Assembly: GCF_902459505.1 (NCBI RefSeq)
Contig: NC_047096.1
Span: 15,900,501 to 15,964,500, forward strand
Direction of reading: 5' to 3'
Origin: Geotrypetes seraphini
Lineage: Eukaryota > Chordata > Amphibia > Gymnophiona > Dermophiidae
DNA: 64,000 nucleotides
In this document: positions 26,201 through 38,200 of the stretch, in pieces
How the letters are laid out: each line of letters opens with the position of its first letter
Position numbering within the stretch: the first letter of the stretch is position 1
Position numbers and translations under genes: made by a program
Notes under the pieces: model-generated
Told to the model about the DNA's origin: nothing
Database searches by the model: none
The model's input: the letters and a program-made list of their open reading frames with translations, nothing else

Positions 26201-29200
26201 CATTTTTCCTACCTTGTCTGGTGATTTCTGGTTGCACTTTCTTCTTCTGACTGTGCATCCAATCTTTCTTCCCTTCTATCAGCCTGTATGCTTTCTCTCC
26301 TCCACACCTCATTCCCTCCCCCAACTTTTTCTTCCTCTCTCCCTGACCTTTCTTTCTTTCTTTCTGTTTCTCTTCTTTCCTTCTGTTTCCCTGCCTGCCC
26401 CCTTTCTTTCTTTCTCCCTGCCGTTCCCCAAGCCACTGCCACTGCCATCGGGGAACAGGACCCACCAATGGATAACAGGCCCCAAAGCCGACGCCGACGC
26501 ATGCTCTCCCTGACGTCAATTCTGCAATCGCAGAGGAAGTTCCGCCCAGCCAGGCAGCGATTGGCTGGCCCGAACTTCCTCTCCGACTGCAGAATTGACG
26601 TCGGGGAGAAGAAGACTTATCGGCTCGATAGATTAGATCGCCAAGACAAAGTGAGTCCTGGGTGATCGACTCACTTTGCCTTGGCGAGCTACTGGCGCCC
26701 CTGCCTCGGGCCCCCTGTCAGCTCCGGGCCCGGCGGCCCTGCGGCACACCAGGCAACATCTCGCGGCACACTAGTGTGCCGCGGAACAGCGGTTGAAAAA
26801 CACTGCAGTAGACAATAAGAAAGCTTATTCTAGAGACCAGACTGGTCATAGTGAAGAGTACGAGGAGTATATTAAGGAGGCAGGTTTAATGGCCTGATTG
26901 GCGGAAGAGGAAGGTCTTTACTGCTCTGCAGAAGGTCATTAGTGAGTCTAGCAGCCTGATCTGTGTCGGTAGTCGGTTCCACAGTTGAGGTAGGAAATGG
27001 CTGTAGGATCTTTTGTACGTCGTACTCATTCGGAGGGATCTCCTTGCGGGAATGCGGAGTCTTTGTTCTGCTTTGGAGCAGAGGGGGCGGATAGAGGTGT
27101 ATAGGCGTAGCTTGGATGCTATGTAGGCTGGGGCTTTTTGGTAGAATCTCTTGTGTGTCATGACCAGAGCTTTGAAGATGCATCGCTTTTTGACTGGTAA
27201 CCAGTGAGCTGCATAGAGCGCTGGAGTAATGGGGTCATGGTAGCTGAGGTTATATAGGAGTCGAATTGCTGAGTTCTGGACCTTTTGGAGGCGTTTTAGA
27301 TCTCTTGCAACGATGCCATTGAATAGGGAGTTGCAGTAGTCTAGTCTAGAGAGTACGTAATCATATAGCAGTTGGGCTAAGTCTGTTTCTGGGAGGTAGT
27401 ATGTCTCCACAATATTTGCAGCTTCAGTCCAGTCTAAGTACTGCCAAGGAAGTAGGCAAAACAGGCCTCTAATAGACCATCTCTTTCCAGTCATATGTAG
27501 CTGAAGTAAAACCATTGGCTGTTTTCATAGGTCTGACCAGGGCAGGATTAATTTGTCGAGGGCCCCTAGGCACACAAGTACACTGGGCCCCCTGCCCCGC
27601 CCAACCCCACCATGCGCCCAGGCAGAAACAGGAAGCTGTGTCAGAGGGAAGCTTTGGGCAAGCAGCATCGCTTGCACAATTACAGTTCCCGTTGCCTTTC
27701 TTACCCGCATTGCTTGCTTGTCTTACTTTCCGTCAATGGGGGGGGGATGCATTGCCAATTGGGGTGGGGCCCGCGTTGCCGATCGATGCTGGAGGGGCCT
27801 ATTGCCGTTTGGAAAAAACAATGTTGATGCCCTCCTTAATAGGGCCCTCCTGACCATTTTGGGCCCTAGGCATGTGCCTACTTGGCCTATTGGTTAATCC
27901 TGCCCTGGGTCTGACAAGACGCCTCACTGCCAGTAACAGTCAGCCTAAATATGTCCTCCTTTGGCAACAGTGTAGAAAAATGCCATACTCATCTGGTACT
28001 GACTGAATAGTGAGGAGGCATTTTCCAAATTGCCCTCGTGCAGAGTAATTTTTTTTAACAGACTGCCTAACTTGTCTGGCAAATATGTGAACACAGTAAG
28101 TTGCAAAATGTGTGCACATTGCCTTTATAAAGTTAGCCCGCTTTCTAGAAAAAATTATTTTTTTAATTTATAACATTTTATTGAAGGAAATAATTAAATA
28201 TAATATAATACAAATAGATTTCATTTCAAAAAGATTCACAATTATAATATTTTCATACATATTTCTATCATTCCTCCAAAATATATTTCCATATGACCCA
28301 TATCAACCCCCTACTACCCCTACCTCCCTTCCCCCTCCCCTTCCCCCCTCTTATTCACATTTTATTGAAGTAATTAATAAAACTATAAAATAATATGAAA
28401 GTTATCATTCCTTCAATATATATTTCAATATGACCTATTTCATCCTACCCATGCACCCCCCAATTCTCCCCCCCAAATTGAAAATTATTTTTTTTTCTTT
28501 TGTAAATCTTTATTGATATTTCAAACTTTATAATGTATACAATTGAAGAATCAGAAAAAACTATGTATGAAAATACATTGTTATCATCACATTATTACAT
28601 TGAACAATTTTTTTATCTTAATTATAAACAATAATATGATATATTATACTATCAATATAAAAAAAATTAATTTTACTCTTCCAAATAAATATTCCACCCC
28701 CCACCCTCCCACCCTCCCTGGATGTGTAAAGGAATTTTTTAAAATTTATATACATATTTTATAAAATGTGCCCTTATGTGCAGACCCCATCCAAACTTCA
28801 CCTCAGGAATACCTCTATGCGGTTTGTATGTGCCAAAATTTACATGCATATAAATGTCTACAGTAGAGGCCAGACGAATTTCAGTTTTGATTGGGTTGAA
28901 ATTAATGGTCGACCTTTTATTTATTTATAAAAAAAAATTTTTTATACCAGTGCATTTTTTTACTAGAACCAAAACCTTAGGCTAGGTCCTTAGCTCTCCC
29001 TTCCTCCTTGAACACTTGAATCTAATCTTTTATGCAACATAAAGTAAACAGAAGGCAGTGATGTATGAAATTGAGAACAGTTGCTTCTCTTACCATTCCA
29101 AAATCACCTTCACGCAAAAATAATTAACTGATTTCATTTGTCAAAAGACATCCTACTGTATATACTCGAATATAAACCTAGATTTGGGGGGCCCAAAAAA

Positions 29201-32200
29201 TGGTCCAAAAATGGGGGTCTCCCCCCCCTTTCAGACCCATTGCAGGCCTCTCCCCGGGCCTACCTTAAGCTTCTGGTCCAGGGTTAGCATATTTTTGACC
29301 TGAATAAAGAGGACACAAGACTCCACTCCCAGCTCTGCCCTGGCCCCACTTCCAGAAGTTAGTTTGGCAGGGCCAGCTTACAAGGAATCTGGTGGTTCTT
29401 CCCCTCTTACCTACTCGGTGCTGCAATTCCATTTTCTTCAGGCTACTGGAGCGCTGGTCTAGGTCCTGGCAACTCAGCTTCAATGCCAAAAAATGCAAAG
29501 TCATGCACCTGGGCAGCCAAAATCTATGCAAGACTTACACCCTTAATGGGATGATCGTCAGTGAGAACATGAAGACTGCAATCAAGTGGAGCAAGCTTCA
29601 TCCAAGGCAAGGCAAATCATAGGTTGCAAACGCAGGAGTTTTGTCAGCCATAAGCCTGAAGTCATTATGCCATTGTATAGATCCATGGTGAGGCCCCACC
29701 TGGAATACTGTGTGCAATTCTGGAGGACGCATTACCGTAAGGATGTGCTGAGACTGGAGTCGGTTCAGAGAATGGCCACCCGGATGGTCTCGGGACTCAA
29801 GGATCTCCTGTACGAGGAACGGCTGGATAAGTTGCAGCTGTACTCACTCGAGAAACGTAGAGAGAGGGGTGACATGATTGAGACATTCAAGTATCTCACG
29901 GGCCGCATCGAGGTGGAAGAAGATATCTTCTTTTTCAAGGGTCCCGCAGCAACAAGGGGGCATCCGTGGAAAATCAGGGGCGGGAAACTGCACGGGGACA
30001 CCAGGAAATTCTTTTTCACTGAAAGGGTGGTTGATTGCTGGAATAGTCTTCCACTTCAGGTTATTGAGGCCAGCAGCGTGCCTGATTTTAAGGCCAAATG
30101 GGATAGACACGTGGGATCTATTCACAGAGAAAGGTAGGGGAGGGTCATTGGGGTGGGCAGACTAGATGGGCCGTGGCCCTTATCTGCCTTATCTGCCGTC
30201 TATTTCTATGTTTCTATGTTTATGCCCCAGAAGCCACTTCTCTGCAGCGACTTTCTGTTCCTGTGGAGGCGGGACCTGCAGAGAGGCGGCTTCTGGGGCA
30301 GGCTAATATTGCTGAGCTGCCGGAAGCCTGAAGAAAAAAAGAATTGCAGCGCCGAGGAGGTAAGAGGGGGGAGGGCAACCGGATTCTTTGTAAGCCAGCA
30401 CTGACAAACCCGGAAAGAACCCACAATTTTAAAAAAAGCCCATCTGAACAGTCCTCTAAAAAGAGGACATTGCCAGGTTTTCCCTGATGTATGGTAACAC
30501 CATCCTAGTCCATTTGTTTTGTCAGAATTGGATGGGCTGCTGTTCAGAAAGATTAGGGATGCCAGATTTTCCTTTTGGAAAATCTGGACCCCCCCTAGCC
30601 CGGCCTCCAGGCCTGCCTAGTTCCGCCTATCCCCGCCCCCACTGCCTGCTCTTGTCGGGCAGAGAGGAAATCCGCGCATGCGTGGATGCTACGTGATGAT
30701 GTCACGCGCACCTGCGCATGACGAATCACGTGATGGCTACGGCATGCGCGGACTTCCTTCCTGCCCGACACAGCTTTTCAAAACCCGGACAAAGTGCCGG
30801 GTTTTGAAAAGCCGTCCGTCTGCTAACCCTAAGAAAGACAGAGCTGCAGCAACAGCAGCGGTAGGGAGCTTTGGCCAGTGTGGCGGGCCTGGCAGACAGC
30901 AGCACACGGTGCAGACCAGGGTTACCAGATGTCCGGTTCGAACTGCACACACTGCGGAACACGGTTGATAGACTAAATTGCGCGAGACAACGGTGCGCGC
31001 CGAAGAAAAGCACTATTTTAAAGGGTTCCGACGGGGGGTGTTGGTGGGGAACCCCCCCTACTTTACTTAACAGACATCACGCTGGCGTTGTGGAGGGTTT
31101 GGGGGGTTGTAACCCCCCTCATTATACTTGAAACCAAACTTTTTGCCTGTTTTTTAGGGAAAAAGTTCAGTTTTAAGTATAATGTGGGGGGTTACAACCT
31201 CCCCAAACCCCCCACAACGCCAGCGCGATGTCTGTTAAGTAAAGTGGGGGGGATTCCCCCCACACACCCCATCGGAGCCCGGTTCCCCCCCACAACCCCT
31301 GTTGGAGCCCTTTAAAATAGTGCTTTTCTTCGGCGCGCTGTCAAACTTGCGCTCAGTTGTCGGCGCGCCGTTGTCTCGCGTGATTTAGTCCCGTCACCAT
31401 GGAACACTGCACAATCTCTCAACTGCATTGAGGCAGTGCTGTTTCAGCCAACTGATTAATGCAGGTGAACCAATTTTAGCCAAACAAATTGCTGTAAAAT
31501 TTTCCTCCCTATCTCTTGCACATTTTTTACTCAGATTTTCGTGTGGGTTGTACAGAAGCCGGAAGAGTTTTGGGTCTGGTTTATTAAACGGTTTATTCCA
31601 TGGGCACCAAAGGAAATTCAAACCCTTTCCTAAACCAAATGCTAGATCTTTTAACAAAACTTTTTCTCCCCTTTGTTTTTTAAGGAGATGGGAACGGAAC
31701 ATCAAAATACACCAATATCTGCTAAGGATGAACCTGTAGATGCTGGAATTATCTCTCCCAGGGCTGCCACTGGTAGGAGCCCCCTAAGGCGATTCAGTCC
31801 CAAAACAAGCTCTTTCCGGGTAAGAGCTAAGATCAGTGGATGACTAATGTCTAGCCTCTTGACAGGGTCAGGGCAGGTGAGGGTGGTAACCAGCAGAGCC
31901 TGTGAGCCCAGAAGAACCACAAGGGGCCCTGCTGGCAAAGCTAAATGATGCCACTGAGGCGGTGCTTCAGGGTACCTGCCACTAGCCACGGGGAGTAGCC
32001 TAATGGTTAGTGCAGTGGGCTTTTGATCCTGGCAAACTGAGTTTGATTCCTACCGCAGCTTCTCGTGACCTTAGGCAACTCACTTAACCCTTCTTTGCCC
32101 CAGGTACAAAACTTACTCCCGGTGGAGTTCTGCAAGTGCAAAATTTGTGCAGAATTCCTCACCCCCTCAGGAAGCACAGAATTCAATGCAAACAGTGGAG

Positions 32201-35200
32201 GAAGTGAACTGCTGCACAGTGGGTCATTTCCTCCATCTGTGCCAGCTTAGACCTGACTATTTATATTAACTGCTCATAGGCGTCGGAACGGTGCGGGGAG
32301 GACACAGGGGCCATGACACCCCCCCCCGCCCCCTAAGCTTGGCAGTCGGAAGGCAGAAGAGTTAGTTATGGCTCTCCTGACTCCTTCCAAACTGTCGTAA
32401 TCATAAATCTTTGGGCAGCTCGCAGTGGCACCGAGGTGAGCCTGCTGCCATTGGCCTGCCCTGGAAATATGCTCCATTCAGCAAAAATAATAGCAAATTT
32501 TAAGAAAAAATGGAGCTTTATGTAATCAGTGACTTTGAGGGCCCCCCAGGATGGGCTTTATAATTAAAAAAAAAAAATCATTTTCTGATCAAGCACAATC
32601 AAATTCATGGGGGAAAAAAACAATTTACGCAGTTTTTCTAACTTTAGGTTTTTCTGGACAACCTACTAGGTCAGCTTAGGGTTACCAGACGTCCGGCACT
32701 TTGTCCGGGTTTTGAAAAGCCTCTTCAAATCGGGCAGCGGGGGGCAGCGGGGGAGGAGGGGGCTAGGGCAGGACTGGGGCAGGACTAGGGCATTACAGGG
32801 AGGGGATGGGCGGAACTGGGCGGGCCTGGGGGAGCGGGTCTAGGGGGGTCCAGATTTTCCAATTGCAACATTCAGAGGGGATAGTAAGTGGTACTATCTG
32901 ACTTGTGTGCTGAATATCCAAGAATGCCCACCGTGGCATAGCGAGGGTGAGCGGCGCCTCTCTCCTGCCCTCTTCCCTGCCCCTCCCCTGGCCTTGCATG
33001 TGCGCCCCCTTCCCCCTACCTTTATAATTTTGGCGCGAGCGGCCACCAGTTTGCTGCCCGCATCAGCTTCAGCGCTTTCTCTGACATCACTTCCTAGGGA
33101 CGAATTCCTGAAGTGACATCAGACAAAGAGCTGAAGCTGACGCGGGCAGCGGGTTGGTGGCTGCTCGCGCCAAAGTGAAAAAGGTACGGGGGAGGGGTCC
33201 ACACGTGTGGCAGGGGGAGGAGTTAGAAAGGGGGTGAAGAGGAGGAGGGGTGCCAGCGTCCCAAGCAAGACCACGCCTGAGGCGGAACGCCCCACCCCCT
33301 TACTACGCTACAGGATGCCCATTAAGTAGGGTTTAAGCGACCAGGAACCTCTCCTGCCTCCTTAAACCCCATTGAATATCTACCCCTTTATTTTTTGACT
33401 GTAGTGATAAACTTGTCATCACATCTGGAGAGAATTCGTTCAGCGTTTGGTCTTCTTTCAGGAACTAAAACTCCCTTTTTGTTTCTGTTTTCCAGATAAT
33501 GATACAGAAAGACCAACCAGAGAGTTCTTTCACCAGAAGGTTGGTTATTTTCATTATTTTTATATCCAGTAAACCCCTGCGAATTCGCGGTTCGCAAGTC
33601 GCGGACTCAGTCATTCGCGGTATTTTCCGACCGCCTCTTCCTGCGACTAAAGTCATGGTTATGTCAATCAGGAGCTGCTTTGACACGCTATCTGGCGTAT
33701 CAAAGCAGCTCCTGATTGGTGTAGCCATGACTTTAGTGCCAGGAAGAGGCGGTCGGAAAATGTGCCCGGCTTCGTAAGTACAATTTAAGCACCCGCCGGC
33801 GCCCCAGCTGCCCTCTCCTGCCTTCTATCAGCTGATAAACCGTATTCGTGGTTTTTCAAAATTCACGGGTGTTCCTTGAACGGAACCCTCGCGAATTTCG
33901 GGGGAGTATTTTATTATTTGCTTGATATTGACCAAACAAAATTTTTAAGTCCCAAAACACTGTCGAGAAGGAGATTATAATTAGCTAGAATCAGATCATT
34001 GTACTCCCCCTCCCCCCTCCGCGAGAGAGAGAGAAGCACTGAGGAAGATTCTCAAAACTTCACAATAAAATCCAATGGGTTGCTACTGTAACAATTTCAA
34101 AAAGGTGAGTCATTCTTAAAAGACCCCACATGCTAAATTTACTTGAGATGGGTCGCTGGTGGTAGCATTCAACACATTCGCAGAATACACCTGCATATTA
34201 AAAATAAACCAAACTGCAGAGCTCACACAACCTCCAGACTAGTGCTGTCCGACTCACCGATTCACTTATAAAAAAAAAAAAAAAAAAATTCAGACTCACC
34301 GATGTAGTGAGTTCTGAGTCTCCTGACATGTCTGGGCCAGTTAAATCACTCGTTTGGAGCTAACCAGTAATATTCAGCAGAGGGTTAGCTTTATGGTTAG
34401 TGCAATGGACTGTGATGTTGGGGAACTGGGTTAAATTCCTATTGCACCTCCTTGTGACCCTGGGCAAGTCACTTAACCCTCCATTGTCCCAGGTACAAAA
34501 ACTTATAGTGTAATCCCACTAGGGCCAGAGAAAATACTTGCAAATACTGTGTACAGTACTGTGTACATCTATTAATGCTATAGATATGATTAGGAGTAGT
34601 ATTACTATTCCACTTCAATGGATTGTTCCACTGAAAATACCTGTTAGTGCCCAATGCAAAGATGGCTATTTGGGGGATGTCTGGAGGTAGAGTCAACATT
34701 TGGCCTCTTAACCAAGATAGCTGCATAAAAGTCAGTCTTAGCTGCTTAAGTGCTGAATTTTTCATTTTAACTGGCTTCTTTTCGCCATCTCCGATTACCT
34801 GGAAATTCAGTGCTGGGGTCCCCACCTGGCCCAGCATTGAATTTCTGACGACAACCCCAGCTGCGATCGCAAAATGCTGATTGCCGCCAGCTGATTATCA
34901 GACCTGTTAATACCCTGCTAGGCTAGCCCTCTATAAGGAACGTAGATGCCTGCTTTCCTTAGCAGATTAAGCTCCTATTAGGTATCCTCTGGACCTTTCA
35001 TTGTTGGCATCCTGTCACAGAGTCGTCCCCAAAGTGGGACCACTGGATGAGAATGCAATAGGCGGCAGTCAGAAAGCACAGCCATTGTCTCTGGTACCTG
35101 TTGTCAAATCCTGCATTTTGGTTTTATCTTTTAACCTACTAGTGCCAGTTTGAGGATCTCATCCAAGAATTTCAAGCTCGATGAAAAGTTAGAGAAATAT

Positions 35201-38200
35201 GCCTCGGCAGTGCAGGTAAGAATCAGAACCAGTAATGAGCTGGAGGGGCCACTGAGAACACTTTGTTATATTAGAACAGTGGTGCTGACATCACTTCCGG
35301 GATGCAATGCACAGGAAGTGACATCATAGGGAGAGCCGACGGGTCATGAAGAGCGCGTTGTTGACCGCTGCAAGCAACAACTTCAACTAGAGGGACGGGG
35401 GAAGGGAAAGAAAGGGAGGGGGGGGCACATGCGGCAGGCAGGATTGGGGAAGGAACGTGGGGTGGTGGAGACGAGGGCAGGGGAGGGTCGCCTCCGCCCC
35501 AGGCGCCTCTCACTCTCGCTACGCCACTGTATTAGAATATTAAAACAGTGTCTCACCAGGGGAATTAGAGCTGGCAAGAGCCCCTTGGTCAGGATAGAAT
35601 TCACTTGGCCAAACGCCAAAGTCTAACTCTGCTACCCACGTGTTCCTGCAGAAGATTGAACTGACCGGTTCAGTCTTTGTAAGTGTCTTTGCATGAATAA
35701 TGCATTTCTGCTGATAGGAACTGACTCTTTAGAGAATGTCGCAATGAGAAGGGCATGGGAAGGAGTCCTTGCCAAATAAGCTTGTAATCATACACATGGA
35801 TACTGATTTTCATAGGGCTGAGCAGGGCAGGATTAATTCGTTGAGGGCCCCTAGACACACAAGTCCACTGGGCCCCCTGCCCTGACCCACTCCAATCCAG
35901 CATGTACCCTTTTTTCTTTCTCCTCCCCACTTCCTTCCAACACCTGCTCCCCTCTTTCACCCCCTCCCCCTTCCATTCAGCGTCTGAACCCCTAAAACTA
36001 AAGCACCACTCAACTTCTTCCTCTTATCGGGCCATCTCCTTCCCTTCCCCTCACCTTTGCGGATGCTTTCTAAGACCAAAGTTATCTCTTTCAGATGGGC
36101 CCTGATGGAGAAGCTGTTCTCACAAGTTGCACACTTGTGGCTCCCCCGAAGCATTTCCTCTGATGCAACTTCCGGTTTCTGCTGGATCGCGTCAGAGGAG
36201 AAGCTTTGCAGCAGCCTCGTGCATGCAACTAGTGAGAATGGCTGCTGCATCAGGGCCTCTCTGAGAGAGAAAACTGCCATGAAGGTGATGGGAAAGGGAA
36301 GAGATGCCCGGACAGCGGGGCCCAAGGCAGCTGCCCTATTTGCCTTCCCCTAACGCCAGTGGGCCTCCCTGATATTTTCAGGCCCGAGGCACGTGCCTAC
36401 TACGCCTACCCTTTAATCCAGCCCTGGGGCTGAGGCTTGTTTTCTGGAGCTTGGGTGTTTTAAGTGGCTCTTTGTGTAGAAAATAGGGTTACCAGATTTT
36501 ACCAGGTACGCTACATGATTCTAACTTACATTTGGTGCTGCACATATGGCCGCCGTCATCACAGCAAATCATGTGACCAGCTAAGAGTATTTGGGCCTGG
36601 GCTGACCCTATCAGTCGTGAACATTGTTACTATTGCTTAGCAAGGCCTTTCCAACACATTCACAAGACCACATTCTTAACCCAAGACTAAGTCTAGATGG
36701 CGGACATCTGAGAGTTCCTCCTCTCACTTGCCTGCCTAAAATCTGTCCATTTTCTAATAGAACACCTTTTTTTTTTTTTTTCAGAAATCAGAGATGATAA
36801 AATCTCCTGTGAGTACAAAGAAAGATTTTATCTCATTGCCAACAGGTATAAACAGCAAACGGAGCATCTTTGAAAAGGAGGCCAAAGGCTCTGGAGTCAC
36901 CTCACCAACCAGCAGAAAGGTAGGTGACATGCAACATTTGAGCATGGTCCATGGCTTTGACTATTTCCTCTGAAAGCGTCTTGTGCCCAGCATTGGACGA
37001 ACGGGCCAAATATTGTGAATCTCCTCAACTGCAGCACATGTCGTGTCTGTTCCTTAAGAAGGAAGGAGCACTGTCCTTTTTTGAAGGTATGTGCAGCAGT
37101 CTTTGAGACGGACACGTTCGCAAACTAAAGTTAGTTTCCCGCTACATTCATCGTTTATAGACATATCAAATGGTCGTCTCCTGTGCCATTCTAAAATTGA
37201 AGTAGGATGAGGAATGCATGATAATGTTACCCAGCCAGTCGTTCCATTTACCTGCCTGGGAGGCAAGAGTTCTGTCCAGGAATCTTTTGTAGCGACAGTC
37301 CTTTAATGATGGATAGGTGAACATGTGAATTCTGCGTGTGGGCCTAATGGCACAGTCCAGATTAAATTGAGAAACCAGGTACATAGGGGCCAGGCCAAAT
37401 ATTGATTTATAACAAAGGCAAAAAAATTTAAGCAAAACTCATGCTTCCAGGGGCAGCCAGTGGAGTTTTTGATAATAGGGACTAATGTGTTCCCCATTTT
37501 TTCAACCCAAAAATCAGTCTAACTGCTGAATTTTGAATGACTCGGAGCCTATGGAGAGGTTTTTTGAAGGTTCCCAAATACTTCCATCCTGTACCTTATA
37601 TTCGATGACTTTGTAATGTAACCAATTCGCTGATTGTCCAGCATCTGTTATTGTATACCGCCTCGAACTATTATGGCTTTGGCGGTATATAAAAAAATAA
37701 ATTATTATTATTATTATTATTCCTTGGGACATCAAGAATCCGCCTATTTCTAGCTCTTCTATAGAGGCAATTTTGATTAGTTGCAGAAGAGGCACATACT
37801 TTCATGCATAAATCTTGTGGCTAATTCTCAAATGTAAGCTAGGCAGGTATCTTCCCTTTGAAAATTACGTATTATGAAGTGTGCGTGCTCAAAGCAGCCA
37901 TGTTCTCTGCACCTCCTATTTAATTGAGTGGTGGAGGGGAATGAAATATTTATTTATATAATTCGTTTAATATTCCGTTATCCCCAAAGAGCTCAGAATG
38001 GGTTACAGGTTAAATATACATACAGTGGTACCTCGGTTTGCGAGTAACCTGGTTTGCGAGTGTTTTGCAAGACGAGCAAAACACTCAGCAAACTTTTGAC
38101 TCGCAAACCAAGCACTGCCCCAATCAACGAGCACTTACAGGGGATTCCTCTTCCGTCTTCTGGCCAGCCTTCTACATCGGGTGCCTTCCGCAGGTTGGAG

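Larger units (their letters stand above)
25418..27515 (-). mobile_element. LINE, L2/CR1-clade, split by a hAT element
   Basis: The 3' tail is at 25418-25528; after the hAT insert the element resumes at 26814. A 209-codon minus-strand frame (26886-27515) encodes [30 protein letters not shown] and [17 protein letters not shown]. Confidence 0.9.

Noticed and set aside
26133-26519. Minus-strand Lys/Arg/Gly-rich frame and its shadows
   Set aside because: A low-complexity frame from a CT-rich tract inside a hAT element.
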